From positions 248,001 through 312,000 of the forward strand of contig OZ037864.1 in NCBI GenBank assembly GCA_964035575.1: a stretch of 64,000 bases of DNA, written 5' to 3'. Below the pieces are notes generated by a model. It was given only the letters and a program-made list of their open reading frames with translations. It was not told the origin of the DNA and did no database searches. The DNA is from Rhynchopus sp. YZ270_cl-10. Lineage: Eukaryota; Euglenozoa; Diplonemea; Diplonemida; Diplonemidae. Position numbers and translations under genes: made by a program. Position 1 is the first letter of the stretch. Each line of letters starts with the position of its first letter. This document shows positions 11,416-22,687 of the stretch, one piece after another.

Positions 11416-11545
11416 GGTCCGACTGTCGGACCCCAGAGTCCGACAGTCGGACTCCAGAGTCCGTCTGTCGGACTCCAGAGTCCGACAGACGGACCCCTGA
11501 GTCCGTCTGTCGGACTCAGGGGGTCCGACTGTCGGACTCAGGGGG
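11416..11545. repeat. GTCCGAC palindrome cluster, locus 2
   Basis: About eight GTCCGACnGTCGGAC-type palindromes, some with GTCCGTCTGTCGGAC variants, separated by CCCCAGA or CTCAGGGG. The same unit is found next to the other minisatellite at 6491-6622. ACCGTGCGG-like sequence follows both clusters on opposite sides. Confidence 0.85.
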
Positions 11546-12637
11546 TAAGTCCGTTATTTACACACTCCAAGCACGACAGACCGCACCGTGCGGAAAAAAA
11601 AAAAAAAAAAAAAAAAAAAAAGATGAATCCGCAAACATTACTCCCCAGTGTCTGGGTATGGAATGAACGCACCCACTAATTTAGTCACAGATGTTTCACG
11701 AGAAAAATCCGTTTGAGATCGAAGCAGACAGAGATGATCAACTAAATCGCTATGTATAATACAACACACGGTGACCATGTGACCCGGGTAGCAACCATGC
11801 GAAGTTACATGCTTTTTGCATGAAATGCATGCTATAACGTATTGCATCAAAGGCCTTCGTGTTGTTGTACAAATTTTGTACCCCCCCGAGCGATGGGGTA
11901 GGTGGAATATCAGGAATAAACACAAAAAAAAAACCAAACCAAAAAAAGAGAAGTTGAGAGTGCAAACGCAGGCACTATAAAAAAGAAAAAACAAAACAAA
12001 AAAATAAAAAGAGAGAGAAAAAGTTGAAGATGAACCTAAGCCTGCTTAGTCACCTAAATAGTCGCAGAGAGAGAGAGAGGGAGGGGGTTTGAGATTTTTT
12101 TTTTTTTTGGAGATTTTTTTGTAATTTTTTTTTTTGAAAAAAAAGATTGTGGTGATGGTATCGCGTCTGGGGTGTATGTAGGGAAGAATATTTTTGACGA
12201 CAGTATTATTTTCCCTCGCTATTTTTTTTTTTTTTTTTTTTTTTTGAAACCCCGTCGAACCGCCTTGCTTAGAAGCAAGGTTCCGTAAACGGAGAGCAGG
12301 GTGCACTGTATTAAAAGGAAAATTCCATCTCTTTTTCATTGTGTCGACAATCACCCAACTGGGTCAATCTTCATGCCACAGTATTTTATGAAGCGAAAAA
12401 AGAAAATAAAAGATGCTGAAAACACAAGCCACACCCTTTTGTTTCACAAATAATTCCTGTCTTTGGGTTAAGCTGATCAGCGTAAACACCTTGGTGGTGA
12501 GCACTGAAGAAAAGAGAAAAGCTGGTAAGATGAATTCTAAGTCATGTACTTAGTCACCTCTCATAGTGGGTGGGGGGTTGAAAAGTGGCCATTTGTGGGC
12601 GAGAAGTGCGAAGCTGGAAGGTACAACAAAAAAAAAG

Positions 12638-12673
<36 letters not shown>

Positions 12674-13430
12674 AAAAGATCGGGTCTTTGTTTGTGCGCT
12701 CAAAGCCGGTCGACACAAAAAAAAGTACTTTTGTTGGCCCAAAAGCGCTGTCTCCAATCTTTTTTTTTAAACAAAATCTGTACTCCATTTTGTTTCGGAA
12801 AAAATGATCTAAATCACCTAAAAACTTTTTTTTTTGTGCACCTAAAACAACTTCATCTCAACCCCTTCCCCCACACGCCCCCACCTCCCGCAATGGCATT
12901 AATAAGAACGTGGACAGGGTCTAAACTATGGGGGTAAACGAACAGAGAGGGTGAGAGAGAGATATTATCGCGAATTGGCTTGGGTTTCGCCTTTAATTTG
13001 AACAACTAGGTTGCCTATTGGTGAAGACATTCTAGGGCGTCCTTCAGTACGTGTTGTGAGCACTTCTCAAGTGTATTATAATTGGGTTTGGTAAGACTGG
13101 AAGAAAAAAATATAAAAGGAAACCCTGTGATATGTCGACTTCGATCGTCGGTATTTTTTTTGTGTCGACAAAACACTATTTGACACCGTGGGTAAAGATA
13201 TGTCCTCAATGACATTTAATAAGACTAAAAAAAAATATAGTGTACCTTGGTATAACCTGGTGCACCCTGGGGTGGACTTAGATTTAAATGTCGGGTTTAT
13301 TTCATTGAGAATCTGTTGGTTCAGTGCAACGGACCACAGAGCGCTTTTGCACTGTCCAAACATCAATGCTACGTAGATTTTCTTTTGTACAGAACACAGT
13401 TCATTTGAAGAGAGAAAAAAACGTCTCATG
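11546..13430. other. Intergenic with hairpins, no gene seen
   Basis: Homopolymers (an A run at 11594-11621 and a purine run at 12628-12677) dominate. Two AAGATGA hairpins lie at 12027-12054 (CTAAGC/GCTTAG) and 12527-12558 (CTAAGT/ACTTAG). A TTGTGTCGACAATC box followed by an ACCCA/TGGGT hairpin lies at 12339-12364. Open frames here are homopolymer artefacts. Confidence 0.6.
12527..12558 (+). repeat. AAGATGA hairpin with compensatory stem change
   Basis: AAGATGA is followed by CTAAGT (12537-12542) and ACTTAG (12548-12553), then TCACC. Compared with the CTAAGC/GCTTAG reference, the closing pair has changed on both sides (C-G to T-A), so pairing is kept. Confidence 0.65.
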
Positions 13431-13938
13431 TGGTGCTTCCCGGGGGGTATGCATTTCACAAATTTTCAATTCAATTCACAACTTTTCACAACTTTTCACA
13501 ACTATTCACCACCCTTTTTTTCTTCGTTGGTGAAGCTTTTAAATGCCGGCATTTGCATTTCCGGAATCCGTCCGGCCAGTGGTGGGGTCAATTTGCCGAA
13601 ATGGACAAGTTCTCGTCATTTCCGCACAGTACGCAGTACACAGGTACACAGGTACACCACATCACGTTCTATCTTGTGAATCCCAAAATACCCCTCAATG
13701 GGTGGGCCACCACCCAACCCAAAAAAAAACCCCCCAAAAAAAATAAAATCAATTCACAACTTTTCACAACTTTTCACAACTTTTCGCACTTTTCACAACT
13801 TTTCACAATTTTTCACCATTTTTCACCATTTTTCACCAGCCTTCACAATTTTATAGCGGTTTTCGTGTTGTGAAAATTTGTGAAAACTTGTCACATTTTG
13901 TGAAAATTTGTGAAATGCATACCCCCCGGGAAGCACCA
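13431..13938. mobile_element. MITE, TGGTGC family, copy B
   Basis: A 508-bp copy of the element at 1490-1958, with the same long terminal inverted repeats. It is flanked by the 5-bp direct repeat TCATG (13426-13430 and 13939-13943). It differs from copy A mainly by extra CACAACTTTT units and a few substitutions. The differing target duplications show two independent insertions. Confidence 0.88.
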
Positions 13939-13943
13939 TCATG

Positions 13944-16477
13944 TACCGTTCCCTCACCCTCCCTTCTTGATGCCGTTGACGCTTCCACACACACACACAC
14001 ACATTGGGGCCATATTCTGCGCAAGAATTACCCCTATTAGTTATCAACAGGATGGTGGTGTTTTTGCGGAGCACGGTTGGGTGAGTAAACGACATGACAC
14101 TTTCCGCACTGAACGGGGGGAGGAGGGGGAAAAAAAAACAGAAAAAAGAAGGCGTGCCTCGAGCACAAAAAAAATAAGGGGGGTTTTTTTTCTTTTGGTA
14201 AGATGACCTTAAGCCCCTCCCCCCTCGCCTAATTGTTTGTGGACACAAAACATAGTTTTGATTCCCACAAAACACACCCATGATACAGCCTCCCCCCCTC
14301 CAGCCCTTTCCTCGATGTATTTTTTTTTCTTTTTTCCCCTCCTTCATTCTAGAGCCTGTTTCCTTCCGAACATTTTTTTTAAAAAAAGGGTATTTCAAAT
14401 AGGAAACCCACAGAACATTATCAAAGAGAACGTTTGAAAAGATAAATGAAAAAGGCCCCGCAGGCGCACCATTTACTTTCAATCTTTTTAACAACTGTTT
14501 TTAAATTGTATATTTTTAGGGGGATGCTGCGAAAGATAAAAGATGTTGGGGTTGTTTTCGAATGCTTTGTTTATAGTGTAATAAATTGTACGGTTTTTGT
14601 CGGTTTTTGTGGTGTCCGATTTTTTTTTTGTTCCCCCCCCGAAACATAAGAAAAATAAAAAAGTGACACTGATCATGCAAACGCCTCTGGGACGCAACAT
14701 ACTTGACACTTCAAAGAAAAAAAATGTATGGTCAGGCTGAAGGACGAAGAAGGCTGTAAAACGAGGAAAGAGACTGGCAGGTAGCGAAGTCGGCACGGAG
14801 GTGAAAGTATTTGTTGAGTTATTCATTTAGTTGGGTATTAAAAAAAAGGGGGGAGGTTTATAAGACACAACGTAAGTCCTATAAACAAGAGTGGGGAGGG
14901 AGGGGGGAGGGGGGAGGGGGTACCGTACAAAGTTCTGTTGCGGTACAACAGAACTCAGAGCGGCAGGAAAGAAAAAAAAGCCCGGGGTTCCCTGAAGGGA
15001 TATTTTTCAAAAAAAAAATTTACGTGGCGAAAAAAAGCTTGTCCATTTTTCCGTAGTGACCCCCATCACGATCCGGGGTACGATACAGCAATGCAAATCC
15101 GGTGGTTTTCACAGGATTTCTGTGAGGGAGGTATAAAAAAAAGAAGAAGAAGAAGAAAAAAAATGCCTGGGCGGCGCCATTTTTCATTTTTTTTGCTCCG
15201 CAAAAAAAGAGTTTGTTGAGTGACTCTGTGGTGTAAAAAGCTTCATTTTTTACACTGCATCCTAAAATGTTTTTTTCGCCTGCGGCGCCATTTTATATTT
15301 GTCTGAATATTTTGGGTAACCTTCTTACATTTTACAGTCAAAAAAAAAGCAATTTGACCAAAGCTTCAAAAAGTTTTGATGGGGTCCCGGATCAGCTCGG
15401 AAATGCATAATTTTGCGGCACTTTTGAGTGCCGCAAACGCGAGAGAAATAAAAACTGTTATCTGAGTTTAAGCTAGTCTGATAAAGAAAGAAACGAAATC
15501 AGAAAAAGAATTTTTCGTTGATCGCACCGGATTTTTGTGGAGTGTGTAGGGACAAAATCAAAAACTTTTCTGTGAATAAGTTGTGTCGTGTTTACATCGC
15601 TCACACCAAAAAATTCGGGCACAACTCAGATATGTTTTCATTTCCTCCCCTACAACCTTTGCAAGGCAGTTGTCACAAAAAAAAAAATACCCCCAGCAAC
15701 AGAACTCGGAAAAAAAAATCCGAAATTATAGCGGCGGGGCTGGCTTTGTTTCAAAATTTCAAAAAGAAAAAATAAGAGATGTAAAAGAGATGTAAGGGGG
15801 TGGGGGAGCAGAATGTTGTTGAGATTTGGCTATTTCGCAGGTTGAAAAAAAATAAAATGTAAAAGAACAAAAAGGGGGGGTTGAGAGGGGTGTCGGGAAG
15901 TGGAGAAAGACAGAAAAAAGCAAAAAGAAAATGCCAATGACAGGAAATAGCAAACTTTTTTTTTTTTGAGGGGGGTGGGAGAATAGGATAAGAGAGAAGG
16001 GAGAAAATCCAACCAATTTTGGTTCTGTGATACCATTACAATGGCAAGGAAAGATAGTGAAAAAACACACCTTATTTTTATTATTATTTTTTATTTTTCC
16101 AAAAGAAAGCGAAGTTTGGGGGGGAAACTTAGAGAAAAGAGAGAAAACGGGGGAGTTAACATTTAAAAAAAAAACAACAAAATAGTCAAAAAGAAAAAAG
16201 TTTGTAAGATGAACCTAAGCCTCTCTCTACGCTTAGCCACCTTCATCAAAACATGCCCCTTCCTCCCCCCATCGCCCCCGATAATGGAGTGTTCAGTTTC
16301 TCAATAATATGGGAGTTTCATTCAAAAAAAAAGACTGACATTTTTGAATCTTGGGATACAAAAGCCCCCTCGTGAACAGTGCACCTTGGATGACCTGGTG
16401 CACCGGGGTGGACCCCCAACCAGTCCTATCCATTTCGAGGGAAACATCTGAAAAAAAAGGACATAACAACTCCAACT
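13944..16477. other. Intergenic, low complexity
   Basis: No gene is supported. There are poly-A/T runs, G-rich runs near 14893-14922, a GAA-rich tract near 15138-15160, and AAGATGA hairpins at 14200-14232 (poor stem) and 16206-16241 (perfect stem). A GCATGATCA..GCAAACGCCTCTGGGACGC motif of the hairpin superfamily lies at 14668-14695. A CCTCGTGAACAGTGCACC repeat lies near 16367. Confidence 0.6.
16206..16241 (+). repeat. AAGATGA hairpin, class A
   Basis: TTTGTAAGATGA, then CTAAGC (16215-16220), loop CTCTCTCTAC, GCTTAG (16231-16236) and CCACC. The stem is perfect. Confidence 0.65.
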
Positions 16478-16638
16478 ACAATCATACAATGCAGCGAAGC
16501 CGAATCGGCCTCGCTAAGGCTGGCTCAGGCGTGGCTGGGGCGTGATTGTAAGTATTAGTACGCCTCAGCCACGTGTCAGATAGATTTTCCAGACATGCCT
16601 ATTTTCAGGCGTAGTCGTCCTCGCTACATTGTGTATAG
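16478..16638. mobile_element. MITE, CATAC family, inverted relative
   Basis: Read on the minus strand it follows 4015-4167 almost base for base through the GGCATGTCTGGAAAATC and CCACGCCTGAGCCAGCC blocks. CCAACT occurs on both sides (16472-16477 and 16639-16644) and may be its 6-bp target duplication. The ends are slightly decayed (ACAATCATACAATG versus CATTGTGTATAG). Confidence 0.7.
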
Positions 16639-16644
16639 CCAACT

Positions 16645-17265
16645 GAGTAATGGTAACCTAATAAAATAACGCTACTATTTTCGTTGGAACGCGCCCCTAT
16701 ACAGGATGTCAACGATCTGTGTGATAATGAATCAATAAGGGAAATGCCGTTCACGGTAAAATGTGTTGTCAAATAAGCTGAACGTTGGCTTTCATATTTA
16801 TCGGTTTTCTAATCACACTATCGTGCCGGCTATTTTGTACTTAAAAATTCTAGCTTCAATAAATCAGCCTTTTTCTTCTTTTTCCAATCATAAGGGATAT
16901 AAATCCTTCCGGAAAAAAATCACCCAAAAATAAGGGCAGTAAAACGCTTAGATCTGACAAAGAAAACTGGGAAGGGGAGAGAGAACGGACGAATGAACCT
17001 CACCGGGTGCAATACATCCGTTTAAAAAAAAAATTGACTTGAAATACAAAAGCGCTCTCGTGAACAGTGTAGTCCAGGCGCAATGCATCCCTTTTTATTT
17101 GAAAAATTGGTAAGAGAAGTTGAGAAAGTGCAAACGCCTCTAAAAATACGATGTTAACAAAAAAATGACTTTTTTTTCAATGGGAACGGGGAGAGTGGGA
17201 TAAACGACAGCATTCACACATTGTTACTTTTTCTTTGATTTTTCCTTCCCCCATTCTCTAAAATA
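16645..17265. other. Intergenic
   Basis: No gene seen. It contains a TTGACTTGAAATACAAAAG..CTCTCGTGAACAGTGTA repeat near 17034-17070 and an AGAAGTTGAGAAAGTGCAAA..CGCCTC motif at 17114-17140. Both are members of dispersed families. Confidence 0.55.
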
Positions 17266-18210
17266 TCAATACTGGCATATGTTCGAAACCATCGCTTCCA
17301 TGCCAAAATCGCTCCGCTTGATGCCGAAGTCCAGGAGGCCTTCGTCGTCCGAACCGCCGTCCTCCAGAAGAGGAGGGGAGTTGTTGTCATCGTCGTCATC
17401 ATCATCACAAAGGGCCCCTTCTGGGTTGATCGAATGGCCAAGGCTTTCTTCGGCCTTCTCCTCAGACTTGACTGGGATCGGGATGGGCTCAATGTCCACA
17501 CCACAGCCCGTCTTTCTTGCGTATTCCCTGGCAAGAATCTTGTGGTGACGTCCCTTACAGTGAGCATCGTACTGTACCCTGGAGTTGCAGTTGACATGGC
17601 AGAGTGGGCACATGCATTTGGTTGGTGGGTCACTTCCTTCGAGGGATTTGTACCATTTGAGGTCGACTGGGGGTTGTTCTTTTGCGAGAGGAACTTCCTC
17701 GACGTTGATCCATTTCGCGTTGAGGTTTTCGGAGCAGAATTCGCGGAGTTTGCGTGGGCTGATCCAATGGCAGCAGGAGATCCAATGTTCCGAGAAGTCG
17801 GAGCAACGTTCTGCCCAGACGACGGCATCGAGGGGGACGTTGTCGGAGGCAAGCTTGACCAGGGTGGTTGCGAGGGTGTGGAAGGCGGCTTCGCACTCTG
17901 CGACTGCTGGGGGGAGAGCCGAGGAGGGGTCGCGCTTTCCGATGCGGTACCTCCTGAGGAGAAGTCTTGTTCCAAAGAAATTCGTCAAAACAGCGACCTT
18001 CTCCTCAAAAGGGTCGCGTCTCAACAACGCCGCTGGATACCCCGCAGAGGAGTTGGAAGAGCACAGCTGGGACAACTCCATTTGCGAGGAAACAAATGAC
18101 AGCGAAGGGGACGTTGTCAACACAGGGAACGTCGTCAGATCCTGAACGAACAACTGATGGAAGGTAGGCAGCATGCAGGGTGCAGACGCCGGGGTCATAT
18201 GATGGGCCAT
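17266..18210 (-). CDS. Matrin/U1-type C2H2 zinc-finger protein
   Basis: A 314-residue protein of unknown specific role. Near residues 205-230 it has a single U1-like zinc finger, CPLCHVNCNSRVQYDAHCKG..H, with spacing C-x2-C-x12-H-x5-H. This form is found in matrin and U1C-type proteins that bind structured or double-stranded RNA and spliceosomal RNA. A basic stretch follows, then a strongly acidic tail (DDDDDDD, near 275-281) and an acidic C terminus. The first half is Cys/Trp-containing and unrecognised. The ATG at 18210 is preceded by a CAG acceptor-like site (G at 18229) giving an 18-nt leader, which supports this start. A nuclear RNA-binding role is inference from the finger alone. Confidence 0.8.
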   Translation of the reverse strand: MAHHMTPASAPCMLPTFHQLFVQDLTTFPVLTTSPSLSFVSSQMELSQLCSSNSSAGYPAALLRRDPFEEKVAVLTNFFGTRLLLRRYRIGKRDPSSALPPAVAECEAAFHTLATTLVKLASDNVPLDAVVWAERCSDFSEHWISCCHWISPRKLREFCSENLNAKWINVEEVPLAKEQPPVDLKWYKSLEGSDPPTKCMCPLCHVNCNSRVQYDAHCKGRHHKILAREYARKTGCGVDIEPIPIPVKSEEKAEESLGHSINPEGALCDDDDDDDNNSPPLLEDGGSDDEGLLDFGIKRSDFGMEAMVSNICQY

Positions 18211-18229
18211 TAGAAAGAGAAGAAGGTTC

Positions 18230-20356
18230 TGTTTGCTCGCAAGAAGGGAAGAGAAGGCAAGGGGAGAGGGGCTTTACTAGAGGGCGGGGGGGTGGCAAAA
18301 GGGGGCCGGGGTTGATACTATGTGAAGCGTATATAAAGGGGAGTAGTAGTGTCGGGGGGTGGGGGGGTGTGGGGTTTGTTGCTGTGTGGTGGGGTTATAT
18401 TGGGGGTTTTAGGGTGAGTTAAAAAAATATCAAAAAAATCCCGTTCACAGTGTACATTGGTTTGTGACCAAAATGAGTGGACCAAAAATATGCTATTGAT
18501 TTCTACATCAATTTCGTGGTACATCAAAGGCTATGAAGTGAAAGGATGGTGAAGGGGTGGTAAACAGGTAGTGTGGTTTGAATAAGACAAAAGGGGGGGG
18601 GGTGAGGTTCGTTGTTTTTTTTCTCTCCTTCTTGTTAGTTTTCGCTTTCTCTCAATGGCTTCTTCTCGGGGAAGACAATGCTATTCATTTTTTTTTTTGC
18701 AACTAACGACTTAGCCAGGTTCAGACCGAACATTGCCAAAAAAAAGGGGGTGCCTTTAAAAGGGCACCGTGGCTACTGTGGCTAAGCCTCTGTGATGTGT
18801 GTGGTGTTTTTTTCCTTTACTTTCGTCGCTTGCTTTCTTCACACTTTGTATCATCCCTTGTGGATATCTCTCCTATCCCTGTTTTTTTTGTAAAGCGGGG
18901 TCTGTTATTATTTTGCTCTGGAATTATCAAAATAATCTGCAAAATAATAAGATTTCCGCGTTCCTATACCAATTGGTTCATTAGAATGCTTTTTCAACTC
19001 TACTCAACAAAAAAAGCAATGTCGAAGATCACATTGCGCTTGACAACATCCCGTACAGTACCCGAAACATCAGGAAGACGAAAGGACTATGTATAAAAGG
19101 AACAGGAAATAGGAGGGAAGTATGGGGATAGGGATGGGCAAAGAAGAACAGCGCCAAGGACACGCACACAACACTACAAAAGAAGACAGACTCGGCACCC
19201 TCATCTGGGGGGGAAACGGCCGCACGCTAGCGTGGCAAGACCGTCGTGATGGGGGTACACAGCATAGCATTAAAGACTTCGTGCAAGGCGCACGTTGCGA
19301 ACTACAAAGACGTCAAAATAGTGACTAAAGAAACAACAAAATAAAAGTTGAAAAACAAAGAGTAAAAAAATAGTAGGATCGGTAGGTAAGTAAAAGGAAA
19401 AAAGGTTTTTTTCGTTGATTGCACAATCCTCCTGTTTGAGGGATGATTGGCGACCGTACCGGTAATACTATTTCCCCTTTAAAGCAAGCTTCGTAGGAAT
19501 AAAAAAAAAAACAAACGCTGTCAAGTGGATGTCAAATAATGTCAACCATGACAACAGCAGAATGGCTGGTGAATGCGACTACTGACAGAATCAGGAGTGC
19601 ACTTTCATTGAGACATTGCCCCACTTGGGAGCACATAAGGAAAACAATGACACAACGGCACAAAACAGGATAGGGGTACTAATGTACACCCGTTATTGTC
19701 CTGCACCACACAACACTGTAAATTGCAGTGAAGTCAGAGCACCTCCCCCAGCAGCGACAATGCGTTTCTGATAGAACTAAAATAAAAGGAAAAGTTTAGA
19801 GGCTAATCTTCTCTGTGCTTCGTCCTCAAAAAACAACAAAACAAAAACAAAAAAAATGATACTAAAATGAAAACCACGTCATTTGTTTAGTTGCCCACGC
19901 TATATGTTATATTATTTTTTCTCCTCCAAAACGACCAGAAATCGGTCCAAAAGGGAAGTCTCAGTCTGAGTACAGAAATGAGATGAGTGCACAATAGAAG
20001 GTGAGGGAAATAAACAAAAAGTCTCAGACGTTTGAATCATTTCCCACCACAAAGTATTTGTCCTCAAATAAAATAACACAACAATTAGCGAGCCATAAAT
20101 CATGAACAAGGTACAAATGACGGATACGCGGTGAACATAAGGGACAGCAGTTATTTTGTACTTTTCTTTGTGGGAATCTCGTCAAAAGTAACTGCCTGCC
20201 CGAAGAATAAAAAAATAATATTTCTCTGCAGAGGGTGTGTAGTTCCCCATCCGAAAAGAGATATTTGCGCAAATTACAAGTATCCGATCAAGCTATTCTT
20301 TCAATGAACAGAACTTAGTCCAACGCTATCAACTACTCTAAGTAAGTACGGCAACA
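18230..20356. other. Intergenic, no gene seen
   Basis: Holds G-rich tracts, T runs and the second copy of the GATTGGCGACCGTA repeat at 19385-19510. The open frames are short and lack coding character. The 3-prime untranslated region of the Cys-rich repeat gene must lie just below 20357. Confidence 0.55.
19385..19510. repeat. Dispersed repeat, copy 2 (GATTGGCGACCGTA family)
   Basis: Collinear with 905-1048: GGTAAGTAAAAGG, GTTGATTGCACAAT, a hairpin CCTCCTGTTTGAGGG, TGATTGGCGACCGTA, ACTATTTCCCCTTT and a poly-A run. The hairpin segment differs between the copies. Confidence 0.6.
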
Positions 20357-22687
20357 TCACAGACCAAGGCTACGAACGTAAGTACACTTACCAGCAACAC
20401 ACTGTGCAGTTGCAGTTGGGCAGTCACACGGAGTCATGAACATGCCATCGCCGAAGCACTTTACCAGGTCGTCCTTCTTCTGGACGTAGTAAGCCATCTC
20501 AGCGTCGTTTGCACGGATGCTGGCCAGGAGGTTTCTCGTGCATCCACAGCTCGTTCCGATAAGCGGTCTTGCGGGCTGGCACTCAGCAGTCTCTCTGCAG
20601 GTCTGCACAGTCCTGAGCGCTTTGTTGTACATGTATGTTGCGTCTGTGCAGTTCACCTTCAGCTTCGACAGACCTGCAGACACAAGGTCGGACTGAACGG
20701 AAGCCTCCTTCGCAGCAACTGCGGCAACTGCACCAGACGCAGAAGACGGCACGGAGGATGAGTACGCACACTTACCAGCAACACACTGTGCAGTTGCAAC
20801 CGGGCAGTCGCAGGTGGTTACGAACATGCCATCGCCGAAGCACTTCACAAGCAAGTCTTTCTGTGTGCTGTACTCAGCCATCTCAGCGTCGTTTGCACGG
20901 ATGCTGGCAAGCAAGTTTCTCGTGCATCCACAGCTCGTTCCGATAAGAGGTCTTGCGGGCTGGCACTCAGCAGTCTCTCTGCAGGTCTGCACAGTCCTGA
21001 GTGCTCTTCTGTACGAGTACGGAATGTCTGTGCAGTTCACCTTCTTCGACAGACCTGCAGACACAAGGTCGGATTGGACGGAAGCCTCCTTCGCAGCAAC
21101 TGCGGCAACTGCACCAGACGCAGAAGACGGCACGGAAGAAGAGTACGCACACTTACCAGCAACACACTGTGCAGTTGCAACCGGGCAGTCGCAGGTGGTC
21201 ACGAACATGCCATCACCGAAGCACTTCACAAGCAGGTCCTTCTGTGTGCTGTACTCAGCCATCTCAGCGTCGTTTGCACGAATGCTGGCCAGGAGGTTTC
21301 TCGTGCATCCACAGCTCGTTCCGATAAGAGGTCTTGCAGGCTGGCACTCAGCAGTTTCTCTGCAGGTCTGCACAGTCCTGAGTGCTCTTCTGTACGAGTA
21401 CGGAATGTCTGTGCAGTTCACCTTCAGCTTCGCCAGACCTGCAGACACAAGGTCGGACTGAACGGAAGCCTCCTTCGCAGCAACTGCGGCAACTGCACCA
21501 TACGCAGAAGACGGCACGGAGGATGAGTACGCACACTTACCAGCAACACACTGTGCAGTTGCAACCGGGCAGTCGCAGGTGGTCACGAACATGCCATCGC
21601 CGAAGCACTTCACAAGCAAGTCTTTCTGTGTGCTGTACTCAGCCATCTCAGCGTCGTTTGCACGGATGCTGGCAAGCAAGTTTCTCGTGCATCCACAGCT
21701 CGTTCCGATAAGAGGTCTTGCGGGCTGGCACTCAGCAGTCTCTCTGCAGGTCTGCACAGTCCTGAGTGCTCTGTTGTATGAGTACGGAATGTCTGTGCAG
21801 TTCACCTTCTTCGACAGACCTGCAGACACAAGGTCAGACTGGACGGAAGCCTCCTTCGCAGCAACTGCGGCAACTGCACCAGACGCAGAAGACGGCACGG
21901 AGGATGAGTACGCACACTTACCAGCAACACACTGTGCAGTTGCAACCGGGCAGTCGCAGGTGGTCACGAACATGCCGTCACCGAAGCACTTCACAAGCAA
22001 GTCTTTCTGTGTGCTGTACTCAGCCATCTCAGCGTCGTTTGCACGAATGCTGGCCAGGAGGTTTCTCGTGCATCCACAGCTCGTTCCGATAAGCGGTCTT
22101 GCAGGCTGGCACTCAGCAGTTTCTCTGCAGGTCTGCACAGTCCTGAGTGCTCTGTTGTACGAGTACGGAATGTCTGTGCAGTTCACCTTCTCCGACAGAC
22201 CTGCAGACACAAGGTCAGACTGGACGGAAGCCTCCTTCGCAGCAACTGCGGCAACTGCACCAGATGCAGAAGACGGCACGGAGGATGAGTACGCACACTT
22301 ACCAGCAACACACTGTGCAGTTGCAACCGGGCAGTCGCAGGTGGTCACGAACATGCCATCACCGAAGCACTTCACAAGCAAGTCTTTCTGTGTGCTGTAC
22401 TCAGCCATCTCAGCGTCGTTTGCACGAATGCTGGCCAGGAGGTTTCTCGTGCATCCACAGCTCGTTCCGATAAGCGGTCTTGCAGGCTGGCACTCAGCAG
22501 TTTCTCTGCAGGTCTGCACAGTCCTGAGTGCTCTTCTGTACGAGTACGGAATGTCTGTGCAGTTCACCTTCTTCGACAGACCTGCAGACACAAGGTCGGA
22601 TTGGACGGAAGCCTCTTGTTGCTCAGCACTCGTTACATGGGCACATGCTGAAAGGAGAAGCAACGACGCAACTGTCGCACTGTACAT
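20357..22687 (-). CDS. Secreted protein of six Cys-rich tandem repeats
   Basis: A 776-residue predicted secreted protein. The N terminus MYSATVASLLLLSACAHVTS is a signal peptide. Six repeats of about 127 residues follow, each starting EASVQSDLVSAGL. Each contains ten cysteines in a fixed pattern (NCTD, QTCRETAEC, SCGC, VKC, TTCDC, AQC, GKC) and an NCT sequon. Repeats are joined by an Ala/Ser linker. DNA repeats of 381-384 bp are almost identical, which implies recent duplication or gene conversion. The start at 22687 is preferred to 22816 because the signal peptide begins there and a CAG acceptor-like site lies 38 nt upstream (G at 22726). I do not recognise the domain; it is not a clear elicitin or EGF. 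A surface or extracellular adhesive role is only a guess. Confidence 0.85.
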   Translation of the reverse strand: MYSATVASLLLLSACAHVTSAEQQEASVQSDLVSAGLSKKVNCTDIPYSYRRALRTVQTCRETAECQPARPLIGTSCGCTRNLLASIRANDAEMAEYSTQKDLLVKCFGDGMFVTTCDCPVATAQCVAGKCAYSSSVPSSASGAVAAVAAKEASVQSDLVSAGLSEKVNCTDIPYSYNRALRTVQTCRETAECQPARPLIGTSCGCTRNLLASIRANDAEMAEYSTQKDLLVKCFGDGMFVTTCDCPVATAQCVAGKCAYSSSVPSSASGAVAAVAAKEASVQSDLVSAGLSKKVNCTDIPYSYNRALRTVQTCRETAECQPARPLIGTSCGCTRNLLASIRANDAEMAEYSTQKDLLVKCFGDGMFVTTCDCPVATAQCVAGKCAYSSSVPSSAYGAVAAVAAKEASVQSDLVSAGLAKLKVNCTDIPYSYRRALRTVQTCRETAECQPARPLIGTSCGCTRNLLASIRANDAEMAEYSTQKDLLVKCFGDGMFVTTCDCPVATAQCVAGKCAYSSSVPSSASGAVAAVAAKEASVQSDLVSAGLSKKVNCTDIPYSYRRALRTVQTCRETAECQPARPLIGTSCGCTRNLLASIRANDAEMAEYSTQKDLLVKCFGDGMFVTTCDCPVATAQCVAGKCAYSSSVPSSASGAVAAVAAKEASVQSDLVSAGLSKLKVNCTDATYMYNKALRTVQTCRETAECQPARPLIGTSCGCTRNLLASIRANDAEMAYYVQKKDDLVKCFGDGMFMTPCDCPTATAQCVAGKCTYVRSLGL
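20763..22620. repeat. Tandem 381-384-bp coding repeat
   Basis: The motif CGCACACTTACCAGCAACAC recurs near 20766, 21147, 21530, 21911 and 22292. The unit coincides with one Cys-rich domain plus linker. Units differ by scattered substitutions and by a 3-bp insertion or deletion (SKK versus SKLK). The segment nearest 20357 is the most diverged. Confidence 0.9.
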
